Assembly: GCF_024586915.1 (NCBI RefSeq)
Contig: NZ_JANBVS010000010.1
Coordinates: 124,001 to 188,000, forward strand
DNA from: Bradyrhizobium sp. SRS-191
GTDB lineage: Bacteria; Pseudomonadota; Alphaproteobacteria; Rhizobiales; Xanthobacteraceae
Reading direction: 5' to 3'
Length of the DNA stretch: 64,000 nt
Both the position numbers and the translations under genes were made by a program. Of the stretch, positions 8,271 to 16,686 are shown piece after piece; position 1 is the stretch's first letter, and each line of letters begins with the position of its first letter. The notes beneath the pieces were generated by a model. It saw only the letters and a program-made list of their open reading frames with translations. It had not been told where the DNA came from and ran no database searches.

Positions 8271-9157
8271 GACTCTTGATCTTTGGGAAGGATGGGCAGG
8301 TCGGCACTGAACTCCAGCGTGCAGTGCCCGCGACCTATAGCCTCACCCTGGCCGGGCGCAGCGATGCTGACTTTGATCGTCCAGATTCCGTACGAGCGTT
8401 CCTAGCTTCGCAATCACCAGACGTCATTATCAATGCCGCCGCCTATACCGATGTCGACGAAGCAGAAGTCGAGCCAGAGCGCGCGCGAGTAGTCAATGTG
8501 GACTCCGTCCGGGTCCTGGCAGAATTCGCGCGAGCGCGAGACATCTGGCTGGTCCATTACTCTTCCGACTATGTGTTCGATGGGTTTTCAACTTCGCCCT
8601 ATACTGAAACCAGCGAAACCGATCCTCTTGGTGTGTATGGCCTCACAAAGCGCGAAGGCGAGATTGCGATCGAGCAGTCAGGATGTCGACACCTGATCTT
8701 TCGGACGAGCTGGCTCCACGCGCCCCACGGGAGCAACTTCATCAGAACGATCCTGACACTGGCGCGTGTTCGCGACCATTTGAGGGTCGTCTTCGACCAG
8801 ACCGGCGCCCCAACCGGGGCCGACACGGTCGCCCACGTGACCGTGCGCGCTCTCGAGCACATCCTCACCACCAAGGTCCGCTCGGGTATCTATCACCTCT
8901 CTTGTGCGGGCGAGACGACTTGGTACGGTTGTGCGCGTTACCTTCTCGAGATCGCCCACCGACATGGCGAGAAACTCGCTTGCAGCCCGGAGGCTGTCAT
9001 CCCGGTGACATCGGAAGACTACCGCTCGCGAGCTCGCCGCCCTCTCAACTCAAGACTGGACTGCACCAAGCTGGTCCAGCAATTTGAGGTCTTGTTGCCG
9101 GACTGGCGGATAGGGGTCGAGCGAACCGTTCGCGCATTGATCGAGAACCCAACATGA
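8267..9157 (+). CDS. rfbD: dTDP-4-dehydrorhamnose reductase
   Basis: Last step of dTDP-L-rhamnose synthesis: NAD(P)H reduction of the 4-keto group. This 296-residue extended SDR has FGKDGQVG at residues 6-13, INAAAYTDVDEAE, SSDYVFDG and the catalytic YGLTK. The ATG at 8267 overlaps the rfbB stop and the TGA overlaps the rfbA start, both as ATGA, so the three genes are translationally coupled. Confidence 0.95.
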   Translation: MRLLIFGKDGQVGTELQRAVPATYSLTLAGRSDADFDRPDSVRAFLASQSPDVIINAAAYTDVDEAEVEPERARVVNVDSVRVLAEFARARDIWLVHYSSDYVFDGFSTSPYTETSETDPLGVYGLTKREGEIAIEQSGCRHLIFRTSWLHAPHGSNFIRTILTLARVRDHLRVVFDQTGAPTGADTVAHVTVRALEHILTTKVRSGIYHLSCAGETTWYGCARYLLEIAHRHGEKLACSPEAVIPVTSEDYRSRARRPLNSRLDCTKLVQQFEVLLPDWRIGVERTVRALIENPT

Positions 9158-10035
9158 CGCGCAAAGGCATTGTCCTCGCAGGCGGCTCTGGAACCCGCCT
9201 TCACCCCGCAACCCTGTCGCTTTCGAAGCAGCTTCTTCCTGTCTACGACAAGCCGATGATCTACTATCCGCTGACAACGCTCATGCTGGGCGGTCTGCGC
9301 GAGATTTTGATCATCTCTACGCCGGACGATCTGCCCCGCTTTCAACGCCTCCTGGGCGATGGCCATCAATGGGGCATCAACCTGGCCTATGCTGTGCAGC
9401 CTTCCCCCGATGGTCTGGCGCAAGCGTTCTTGATCGCCGAGGACTTTTTGGCCGGGAGCGCGTGCACCATGGTGCTCGGAGACAATATTTTTTTCGGGCA
9501 CGGCTTCGACCAATTGCTTTCGCAAGCCAACGCTCGCTCCGAGGGAGCGACGATATTCGCTTATCACGTCCAGGACCCTCAACGCTATGGCGTAGCCGAA
9601 TTCAACTCCCGCGGCCAGGTCGTGAGCATCGAAGAGAAGCCGAAGCAGCCTCGGTCGTCGTATGCCGTTACGGGACTTTACTATTACGACAATACGGTGG
9701 TCGAGCGGGCAAGGTCTTTGAAGCCCTCGACGCGCGGAGAGCTGGAGATCACCGACCTCAATCGGCTGTATCTCAGAGATGGCCAACTGAGAACGGAAGT
9801 CCTGCGTCGTGGATACGCTTGGCTTGATACGGGCACCCACGACTCGCTGCTCGAAGCAGGTCAATTCATCGCCACCCTCGAAAAACGTCAAGGCTTCAAG
9901 GTCGCTTGCCCGGAGGAGATCGCCTGGAGAAAGTCCTGGATAAGCGATGAACAGTTGCTCGCGCTGGCCAAGCCCTTGGGAAAGAGCGGCTACGGGCACT
10001 ACCTTGAAAGCCTTCCTCGGGAGCAGACGGTGTAA
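9154..10035 (+). CDS. rfbA: Glucose-1-phosphate thymidylyltransferase
   Basis: First step of dTDP-L-rhamnose synthesis: makes dTDP-glucose from dTTP and glucose-1-phosphate. The nucleotidyltransferase signature LAGGSGTRLHPAT is at the N terminus, followed by KQLLPVYDKPMIYYPL, and GDNIFFGHGF lies mid-protein. The length of 293 matches the family. Start ATG at 9154 overlaps the rfbD stop. A gap of 108 bases with no recognisable feature separates it from rfbC. Confidence 0.95.
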   Translation: MTRKGIVLAGGSGTRLHPATLSLSKQLLPVYDKPMIYYPLTTLMLGGLREILIISTPDDLPRFQRLLGDGHQWGINLAYAVQPSPDGLAQAFLIAEDFLAGSACTMVLGDNIFFGHGFDQLLSQANARSEGATIFAYHVQDPQRYGVAEFNSRGQVVSIEEKPKQPRSSYAVTGLYYYDNTVVERARSLKPSTRGELEITDLNRLYLRDGQLRTEVLRRGYAWLDTGTHDSLLEAGQFIATLEKRQGFKVACPEEIAWRKSWISDEQLLALAKPLGKSGYGHYLESLPREQTV

Positions 10036-10143
10036 CGGAAGCAACGCCGCTCCGCAGGCCGCTCCCAGCATCGCCCTCGAGAATGCGCGGATGCATCGTG
10101 AGCAGCATCGGCGATCCGTCTTGCCATCGCATCGAAACGTACA

Positions 10144-10668
10144 ATGAAAATCATCCGCCTCGCCATTCCTGATGTCGTCGTATTCGAGCCCACCGTCTTT
10201 GACGATGTCCGCGGCTGCTTTTTCGAAAGCTTCAACAAGCGCGAATTCGTCCGCCTCACCGGCGTGAACACCGAGTTCGTTCAAGACAATCACTCGATCA
10301 GCCGCAAGGACGTGCTGCGCGGGCTTCACTATCAGCTCGCGCCACATGCGCAAGGCAAGCTCGTTCGCGTGGTTCGAGGGGCGATTTTTGACGTCGCCGT
10401 TGATATTCGCCAGGACTCGCTCACCTATGGACGCTGGGTTGGTGAGCAATTGAGCGCTGAGAACCGACGGCAGATCTGGATTCCCCCGGGCTTCGCTCAC
10501 GGCTTCCTGGCGCTGGAGGACAACACCGAGGTCCTTTACAAGGCAACGGAATACTACGATCGATCGAGCGAACGCGTCATTCCCTGGAACGACCCGCAGA
10601 TTCGGATTGCGTGGCCGACGGCTACACCGATCCTTTCTCTGAAAGATGCTGCCGCCGACGACGAATAA
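10144..10668 (+). CDS. rfbC: dTDP-4-dehydrorhamnose 3,5-epimerase
   Basis: Third step of dTDP-L-rhamnose synthesis, a cofactor-free cupin-fold epimerase. The 174 residues include DVRGCFFESFNKREF, QDNHSIS, and RGLHYQ carrying the catalytic His, plus GFAHGFLAL near residue 120. It completes the rfbB-D-A-C set. It ends 42 bases before the 3' end of the convergent minus-strand operon, so the intergenic space is very short for two opposing transcripts. Confidence 0.95.
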   Translation: MKIIRLAIPDVVVFEPTVFDDVRGCFFESFNKREFVRLTGVNTEFVQDNHSISRKDVLRGLHYQLAPHAQGKLVRVVRGAIFDVAVDIRQDSLTYGRWVGEQLSAENRRQIWIPPGFAHGFLALEDNTEVLYKATEYYDRSSERVIPWNDPQIRIAWPTATPILSLKDAAADDE

Positions 10669-10710
10669 CGCGCAGTTGCCGGCGGCTCGGGCCGCTGCAA
10701 CGAAGCCCTC

Positions 10711-11517
10711 TCAGGGCGCGAAGCGGCCGCGGGCGGCGTCGATGGCCTGACGAAGCACGGCCAGCTTCGGGCCGACGCCGTTGATCTTCGTCGGCGTCGG
10801 CTCGCTCCTTGGGTAGGATCTCTCCACCGGGATTTCCCGGACCTTGTAGCCGAGCTGCCCGGCACGAACGGTGAGGTAGAACAGCAGCTCGTAGTTCATG
10901 AACACGGAGCGGAAGGGCGCGACCCGCGGGTCGAGCAGATAGCGACGGGAGTAGCCGCGATAGCCATTGGTGGTGTCGGTGAACCATCTTCTCCCGGCAA
11001 GACTCATGAGCGGGGCGTGGATCAGCCGGTTGCCCAAGGTGCGTTCAAGCGGTGTGTTGACAGCTTTCCCGCCCTTTCGGTAGCGCGACCCCTGGACGTA
11101 GTCGTCGCCGGCCTTGAGGCACTCGACGAACACCGCGATGGCGTTCACATTGTCCTTGCCGTTGCCGTCGATCGTGACGATTCCGGCATAGCCCTGTTGC
11201 AGGCACCACGCATAAGCCATGCGCAATTGCGCACTGAGGCGGCCTGGTCCGCGTTTCGTGAGTACCGCACGCACACCGGTCGCCGCCAGGATGTCCGGAG
11301 TGAGAGAGCCGTCCGTCGAGCCGCCATCGGCGATCACCACGTCCACAGGCAGCTGAGCGGCCTCCACTCGGCGCAGCTGCGCGCGGATACGCTCTCCCTC
11401 ATTGATGACGGGGATAACCAAGGCATGGCTATGCCGCCTGGGCTCTCTCACCTCGGTCTCGAAGGCTGGCAAATCCCAATCCGCCGGGAAGGTCGTATCA
11501 GGCGAGGCGTGGTTCAT
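10711..11517 (-). CDS. Glycosyltransferase family 2 (dolichyl-phosphate-mannose-synthase-like)
   Basis: This 268-residue soluble GT2 shows ALVIPVINEGERIRAQL, VIADGGSTDGS, TIDGNGKD (acceptor-type DxD region) and VQGSRYRKGG, an arrangement like DPM synthases but without C-terminal membrane helices. I place the start at the ATG at 11517, which overlaps the upstream FAD-oxidoreductase stop (ATGA); the open frame further upstream is an out-of-frame read of that gene. It is the last gene of the 12-gene minus-strand operon. Confidence 0.8.
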   Translation of the reverse strand: MNHASPDTTFPADWDLPAFETEVREPRRHSHALVIPVINEGERIRAQLRRVEAAQLPVDVVIADGGSTDGSLTPDILAATGVRAVLTKRGPGRLSAQLRMAYAWCLQQGYAGIVTIDGNGKDNVNAIAVFVECLKAGDDYVQGSRYRKGGKAVNTPLERTLGNRLIHAPLMSLAGRRWFTDTTNGYRGYSRRYLLDPRVAPFRSVFMNYELLFYLTVRAGQLGYKVREIPVERSYPRSEPTPTKINGVGPKLAVLRQAIDAARGRFAP

Positions 11518-12680
11518 TCGGCTGCTCCCAGGCGCCGCGGAGCTTCTCCGTGGACGTAGCCTTCGTTCACGCCGGCCCATTCGGGCCGGCTCATGCGGAT
11601 GAGATCGAACAGGTCGTAGATGTTGTCGATCTTGCCGCCCATGATGGTGATGATCCGTGAGTCCGCCGGGTGGCGTTGATAGAGGATCGGGCGGCCGTCG
11701 TCCCGCTCGTTTCTCAACAGGACGGTCTTGATCTCGTACAGGGACTTCGCCCACTCGACTTCCGCAAGCGCAGGAACATAACGCGCGCCGTCGAGGATCA
11801 TATGTCGATGCCGGCTTGTCTTCTCGAGCCCGCGAAACACGTCATAGGCCGGGCGCCCCGCCGTCGCGTCGGTCCAACTCGCATGAGGCGTGTAGCGCAC
11901 ATGGGTCAGTGAGTGCAGTTGCTCCGCCGGGTACGGCATCATCGAGACAAACGGCCCGTCCATCACGGTGAAGCCATAGGGCGCGAGCTGAGCGGGCGGG
12001 CGCACCAATGCGATTTCCGCAAGCTCGTGCTTCACCTCGGCCGGGGCGAGCCCTGCGGTCTTCAGCAACGTGTTGATCTGCGAATAGGTCACGTTGAAGA
12101 CATGGCGGGCGCTGATCGAGGTGCCGTTGGCGAGCTCCGCCACCACCTCGTCGGGCCGTTCCTCCAGGCGGATGGCCTCCGTTTGCAGCCGCAACTCGAT
12201 GCCGGCGGCGGCGATCCGTTCGGCCATGCCGGCGCGTAGCACCGTCGAGTCGAAGGCATATTCGACGCAGTCGAACACGGCCTCGATCGTGTGCGGATCG
12301 AACAGCGCCGCGCGCGACGGATCTGCGGGCGCGATCGGCGCACCCATGTCGGAAAACATGCGATAGAACCGCTTTGCCGACACCTTCGAGCGGCGTCGCG
12401 CGATGCCGTAGAGCATCTGGAAGCTGTCGACCACCGCGTCCGGGAAATCACGCGCGAAGCGCTGGTGCAGCACCATGGATTTGACCGCGGTCAACGCGCT
12501 GCGCGGATAGTGGAAGCCGGTATGGACCCGCGCCTGATTGACCCGCGAAGCGCGGTTCATCAGCCGGTCCCCCGCCTCTACGATGGTGATATCCTCGCTG
12601 ATGGAGCGCAGCAGCAGCGCGAGGTTGCACCCGTAGAACCCGCCTCCGATGACCAGGAAGTCGACGCGCGGGCGGGTCAT
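11514..12680 (-). CDS. FAD-dependent oxidoreductase (DAO-like fold)
   Basis: This 388-residue flavoprotein starts with VDFLVIGGGFYGCNLALLL, an ADP-binding GxGxxG-type motif at residues 7-25, followed by an acidic residue (IVEAGDRL) that binds the ribose of FAD. RVNQARVHTGFHYPRS resembles the covalent/FAD-contact region of glycine- and D-amino-acid-oxidase-like enzymes. The substrate is unknown; in this operon it may oxidise a sugar or an acyl/amino group on the glycan. It is coupled at both ends by four-base ATGA overlaps. Confidence 0.75.
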   Translation of the reverse strand: MTRPRVDFLVIGGGFYGCNLALLLRSISEDITIVEAGDRLMNRASRVNQARVHTGFHYPRSALTAVKSMVLHQRFARDFPDAVVDSFQMLYGIARRRSKVSAKRFYRMFSDMGAPIAPADPSRAALFDPHTIEAVFDCVEYAFDSTVLRAGMAERIAAAGIELRLQTEAIRLEERPDEVVAELANGTSISARHVFNVTYSQINTLLKTAGLAPAEVKHELAEIALVRPPAQLAPYGFTVMDGPFVSMMPYPAEQLHSLTHVRYTPHASWTDATAGRPAYDVFRGLEKTSRHRHMILDGARYVPALAEVEWAKSLYEIKTVLLRNERDDGRPILYQRHPADSRIITIMGGKIDNIYDLFDLIRMSRPEWAGVNEGYVHGEAPRRLGAAE

Positions 12681-13699
12681 TCGGCGGATGCCTCGCCGCC
12701 CCTGGCACCGCCCTGCACCGGTTCGGCGCCCTGTCCGGCAATCTCGATGTTGAGTTCGCGAACGGCGCGACCGAACAGGTCCACTGCGGCGATCTCGTCG
12801 ACGATGTCCTCGTTGAGATCAGCGGAAAGAAGGTCGATCAGCCGCTGAATGCCGATCGACAGTCCGAAGACGGCGCTGCCGAGAAATCCGGTCGTCAGGC
12901 TGGTGACGATCGAGATGGTGAACCAACCCGGCTGCACTTTGGAGAAGATCAGCCAGACCGTGACGCAGTAGATGCCGTAGGCTATTGCAGAGGCCACCAC
13001 GAGCAGAGAGAACATCGCCAGCGTGGACAGCACCCGCGGCGCCGAGGCGATCAGCAACCTGTGCATCAGGTCGAGCCTGCGGGCGAACTCGGTCGCGGAC
13101 AGCGAGCGCCGGACGCTCTGGCCGGTGGCATTGATCCAGCGGACGGGGATCGCGCTGTCGGACGGCGGGAAGCGCATGGCGAGGGTGCGGTCGGGATGGG
13201 CCAGCAGCATGTTCAGCAGCGTGCGCGGGAAAGCGACGGTCTGCATGTCCCGCGGATCCACCCGGAAGCCCGCGCCGCGGCCAAGAACCCGAAGCGCGCG
13301 TCGCAGCGCATGAGACCCGCCCAATCGCCCTATCACGATGGAGCCGGTGCCCGCCGCCATTTCCAGCGCCCTCACCGGATCGACGATTGAAAGCTCCGAA
13401 GGGGTGGTCAGCACCACGGCGTCGCCAATGGCCTCGGAGGCAATCGCGACGCGGCGGCGGTAGAACGGCGTGCCCGCGCGGATCTTCAGCAAGCGCAGAT
13501 TGGGGATCCGGCTCGCCAGCTCGTAGTAGTGATGCTCGGACTCGGCCGGGATCCCCAGCAGGATCTCCCAGTAGCGGAAGCGCTCCGCCAGACGCGCGGC
13601 GAGCACATGAAGAACCGGAATGCACGCTGCCGCTTCACCCTCGGGATCGGCAATGCAGACGGAGACGAAGAGCTCTTCGGTGGGAGGGCGATCGGTCAT
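12677..13699 (-). CDS. Membrane-anchored GT2-like protein
   Basis: This 340-residue protein has an N-terminal alpha/beta domain like GT2 enzymes (ELFVSVCIADPEGEAA; IRAGTPFYRRRVAIASE) and two hydrophobic helices at roughly residues 222-255 and 262-285, the topology of GtrB/DPM-type enzymes acting on polyprenyl phosphate. Where GT2 enzymes carry an acidic DxD this one reads VVLTTPSELS, so metal-dependent transfer is doubtful and the protein may be a degenerate or accessory subunit. Its stop overlaps the start of the oxidoreductase by four bases. Confidence 0.6.
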   Translation of the reverse strand: MTDRPPTEELFVSVCIADPEGEAAACIPVLHVLAARLAERFRYWEILLGIPAESEHHYYELASRIPNLRLLKIRAGTPFYRRRVAIASEAIGDAVVLTTPSELSIVDPVRALEMAAGTGSIVIGRLGGSHALRRALRVLGRGAGFRVDPRDMQTVAFPRTLLNMLLAHPDRTLAMRFPPSDSAIPVRWINATGQSVRRSLSATEFARRLDLMHRLLIASAPRVLSTLAMFSLLVVASAIAYGIYCVTVWLIFSKVQPGWFTISIVTSLTTGFLGSAVFGLSIGIQRLIDLLSADLNEDIVDEIAAVDLFGRAVRELNIEIAGQGAEPVQGGARGGEASAE

Positions 13700-13711
13700 C
13701 TCAGTCCCCCG

Positions 13712-14545
13712 TCATTCGGCCAAGGCGGCCGCTGCCGTCAGGCGCTCCAGCGCGGCATCCACGCCGGCAAGGCCATCGCCAGGGCGCTTCATCTCCACCG
13801 AGAACCAGCCGTCATATGCCGCCGCCCGCATCGCTCGCATGGCGCGCGCCGCCTGTTCCGGCTGTGCCGGCGCGGGCCCGAGCAGCGGCTCGCTGACATG
13901 CACGTGGCTGACATGGCGCGCGAGGCGTGCTGCGATGGCCTCGATATCCTCGAAATGTCCATTCATGTGCAAGGCGCCGAGGTCCAGGATGATGGTCACG
14001 GCGGGATGGTTGACCGCAGCGACGAAGTCCGCGACCTCGTCGTGCGTCGTGAGAAAATTCGTTTCGTAAACGGCGGGATTGAACTCGACTCCCAGGCGCG
14101 TGCGTGCCGCCGCCGCCGCATCGCCCAAGGAGCGGAAGACGCCGACCGCGATATTTCGCGCGGCGTCGGCTGCAAGCCCCTCCGGGACGACGCGTTGAGT
14201 GGGGGAGCCGAACACCAGATTGGGAATGCCGAAGCGCCGGGCCAAGGCAATCGCCCGGTGCATGCCGGCGATGAAGCGTGCCTGCGCGTCGGCATCGCCG
14301 AACAGAGCTGCGCCCTGCACGCCGAACAACAGCGACTGCATGGAGACAAGGGCGAGCCCCGCGTCGGCCGCCTCCGCCAGAACAGGCGCGGCCTCCGCCT
14401 CATCAGGCGCGAACGGATCGGCCGCGCCGGCGAAGAAGAGGCCCGGGGCGATCTCAAGCCCGGCCACCCCGTGACGCCGCATCGAGGCATAGGCGCCGGC
14501 GCGCTCTTCCGGAGACCAGGCGATGTTGGAGATCGCGAGTTTCAT
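13712..14545 (-). CDS. Sugar phosphate isomerase/epimerase-like TIM-barrel protein
   Basis: This 277-residue protein of the xylose-isomerase-like TIM-barrel superfamily starts MKLAISNIAW. Likely metal ligands are the Glu in VEFNPAVYETN, the Asp and His in LDLGALHMNGH, and the Glu near the C terminus in WFSVEMK. The start at 14545 overlaps the upstream stop (ATGA); sequence further upstream in this frame is an out-of-frame read of the neighbour. It probably isomerises or epimerises a sugar in the glycan pathway; the substrate is unknown. Confidence 0.78.
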   Translation of the reverse strand: MKLAISNIAWSPEERAGAYASMRRHGVAGLEIAPGLFFAGAADPFAPDEAEAAPVLAEAADAGLALVSMQSLLFGVQGAALFGDADAQARFIAGMHRAIALARRFGIPNLVFGSPTQRVVPEGLAADAARNIAVGVFRSLGDAAAAARTRLGVEFNPAVYETNFLTTHDEVADFVAAVNHPAVTIILDLGALHMNGHFEDIEAIAARLARHVSHVHVSEPLLGPAPAQPEQAARAMRAMRAAAYDGWFSVEMKRPGDGLAGVDAALERLTAAAALAE

Positions 14546-15495
14546 GCGGCGGGCCTCTCCTCGGCAAAGAAGCGCGTGAGGCGGGAGAGCACGTCTTCCT
14601 CGGTCTCGATGTACGGGCCCGCGTGCCCCCACAACGCCGCGTAGCGGGTACGCATATCCTCGCGATGAACCCTCGCTTCGCTGGCGGGCGTCGGCCGGCC
14701 AGTCAAGGTGGCGTAGACATGGGCGGCGGAGAGTGGCGCCGGGGCCAGATGGACCAGATCGACGCCGGCTGTGAGACAGCGGGCGATGTCGCTCCAAAGC
14801 CGGTTCATGTCATAGAACTGGAAGCGCGTCTGCGGCGAGGTGAACAGTTCGGCAGCAAAACCGATCTCCCGGACGGCGGCATCATAGTCACGCCGGCGGT
14901 TGCTGGCCTCCAGGGCTTCGCGGTTGATGACGAAGAGGCCCAAGGCGTCGTCCCATTCATAGATGCTCGCCAATCCCTCGGCCAAGACGGGATCGAGCCT
15001 GCCGGCCATCGCCTCGAGCCGTGGACGCGGAAGCATCGACGGCATGGGATTGAGGATGTCGAACAGGAAGTTCTTCTTCAGCCCCGCACCGAACAAAGCC
15101 GGTAACCGCACCACCAGGCAGCGGGGAAACCGGGCGGCGCAGAACAGTTCGAGGTCGCGGCGGTGACGGCCATAGGCGGACGCCTGCGCGTGCCGGATAT
15201 CACTCTCGTCAGCGGCGCAGAAATCGTCGAACACCGCGATGGTCGAGACCAGGACAAAGCTCTCCACCTTGATAGCAGCAAGGTTCGACTTGAGCGTCTC
15301 GATCCGCGCGCGGTCCGCCTCCGGGAAGCGGTTCGCCAGAAACATGGAGCCTGGCGCCGCCGCGCAGACGCAGGTGTCGAATGCGCTGCCGGAAGAGTCC
15401 GTGATGTTGCGGCTGTTCAGCAACGTGCCGAAATCGTGCTGCCGAGCCAGGTGCCCGCCAACAAAACCCGTTGATCCAATCAACACGTCCGTCAA
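14542..15495 (-). CDS. NAD-dependent epimerase/dehydratase-like (extended SDR) protein
   Basis: This 317-residue protein has a Rossmann start VLIGSTGFVGGHLA (GxTGFxG) and an SDR-like STIAVF strand. The usual catalytic YxxxK appears here as YGRHR, with Arg in place of Lys, so catalytic activity may be altered or lost. The start appears to be TTG at 15495 with only a weak upstream GAGA; GTG three codons downstream is an alternative. A gap of 93 bases separates it from the hydrolase gene upstream, the second widest in this operon. Confidence 0.68.
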   Translation of the reverse strand: MTDVLIGSTGFVGGHLARQHDFGTLLNSRNITDSSGSAFDTCVCAAAPGSMFLANRFPEADRARIETLKSNLAAIKVESFVLVSTIAVFDDFCAADESDIRHAQASAYGRHRRDLELFCAARFPRCLVVRLPALFGAGLKKNFLFDILNPMPSMLPRPRLEAMAGRLDPVLAEGLASIYEWDDALGLFVINREALEASNRRRDYDAAVREIGFAAELFTSPQTRFQFYDMNRLWSDIARCLTAGVDLVHLAPAPLSAAHVYATLTGRPTPASEARVHREDMRTRYAALWGHAGPYIETEEDVLSRLTRFFAEERPAA

Positions 15496-15588
15496 ATTGA
15501 TCTCACACGATGTTCCGAAAGGGTATTCGACACTTTGAGACTCTCGAACAGGCTCGATGAGCCGAACCGTTGCGCACCGCGGCGCGAT

Positions 15589-16686
15589 CTATCCGGATGG
15601 AGAAACGGGGACCCGGCAGGTGGCCGGTTGAACGCCGATTTCACTCAACCACATCACCCCGGCATGTTCGACGTCAATCTCCAGCCGGTAGTCGCCGGCT
15701 CTCGCAGGCGCGCGAACGAGGAGATTGATCTCCACCGCGTCACCGGGCCGGAGCGGATGATTGAGCGGCTGGCGGCCGTCGAGCCATTGCGCGATGCTGC
15801 CGTCGGCATGCCGCCAGTGATTGCCGAGCGAGAAGCCGCTTTGGCTGGTCGGTCCCCAGGTGATGTCCGACGTGTTGCGCAAGGTCACCGGCACATCAAA
15901 CAGGCTGCCTGCGGCTGCCGTCATCGTGGAGGGCGCCGCTATTTCTGCACGCGCGGACCAGATGGGAAATCCACCCGGATAAGTGTCGAGCGCCTCATCC
16001 ATGCGCCGAAGCACGACCTCGCTCAACAGGCTGAGAATTCGGCCGCTGAAGATCCTGCCGTGCTCATAGGGCAGCGTATCGACCGTGCTCTGCGGCATGT
16101 TGGCGCGCAGCAGGGCCTCCGCATCATGGAGGCGAAGTAAGGGATTGGTGCAGTCATGCTGCCCGACGATGATCGCCGTGCGTCCGGGGTATGGCATGAA
16201 GAGAAAGGGGTTGAGGCTGACCAGCAATGACACGGCCTCGCCCGCGGTCGTCAGGATCTGCGCGATCTTCTGGGCGAGCAAGGCACCCTGGCAGTTGCCG
16301 CCGAGAAACAACGGACCGGGCAGTCCGAGCGAATGGATTTCCGCGGCATAGCTGACCGCCAGGTGCATATGAATCTCGGCGCTGGTGGCCACGACCATAT
16401 GCCCTGACCGCATGCCGTAAAGCGGCTGGTCCGGCCCCAAGGCACCCGCGAAGTTGGCGAACTCCTCATACCCCTGGAAGCACCAGAACAATGGCGGACG
16501 CGTACCGGCAATGTTGGCGCCGTAGATCAACCGGTTTTCGCTGACCAGTTCGCCCCGCCACCATGGCTCGGTGACGGCGACGACGGTCTTGCGAAGCTGA
16601 TCGAGCAACGCGTTATCGAGCAAGGCTGGCCGCCGACGCGCAGCGCTCGGGACCTCCTGTTGGCCTGATCGGAATTGTTCGTTCAT
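15589..16686 (-). CDS. Alpha/beta hydrolase (thioesterase-like) with C-terminal Ig-like domain
   Basis: This 365-residue protein has an alpha/beta-hydrolase core like the thioesterase domains of assembly lines: FWCFQGYEEFANFAGALG, then the nucleophile elbow LGGNCQGALLAQ near residue 140. The elbow carries Cys instead of Ser. From about residue 240 a beta-rich domain follows (VTLRNTSDITW; LGNHWRHADG), a module I have seen attached to glycan enzymes. It may release or transfer the acyl group carried by the ACP encoded upstream. Start ATG 16686 overlaps the methyltransferase stop. Confidence 0.72.
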   Translation of the reverse strand: MNEQFRSGQQEVPSAARRRPALLDNALLDQLRKTVVAVTEPWWRGELVSENRLIYGANIAGTRPPLFWCFQGYEEFANFAGALGPDQPLYGMRSGHMVVATSAEIHMHLAVSYAAEIHSLGLPGPLFLGGNCQGALLAQKIAQILTTAGEAVSLLVSLNPFLFMPYPGRTAIIVGQHDCTNPLLRLHDAEALLRANMPQSTVDTLPYEHGRIFSGRILSLLSEVVLRRMDEALDTYPGGFPIWSARAEIAAPSTMTAAAGSLFDVPVTLRNTSDITWGPTSQSGFSLGNHWRHADGSIAQWLDGRQPLNHPLRPGDAVEINLLVRAPARAGDYRLEIDVEHAGVMWLSEIGVQPATCRVPVSPSG

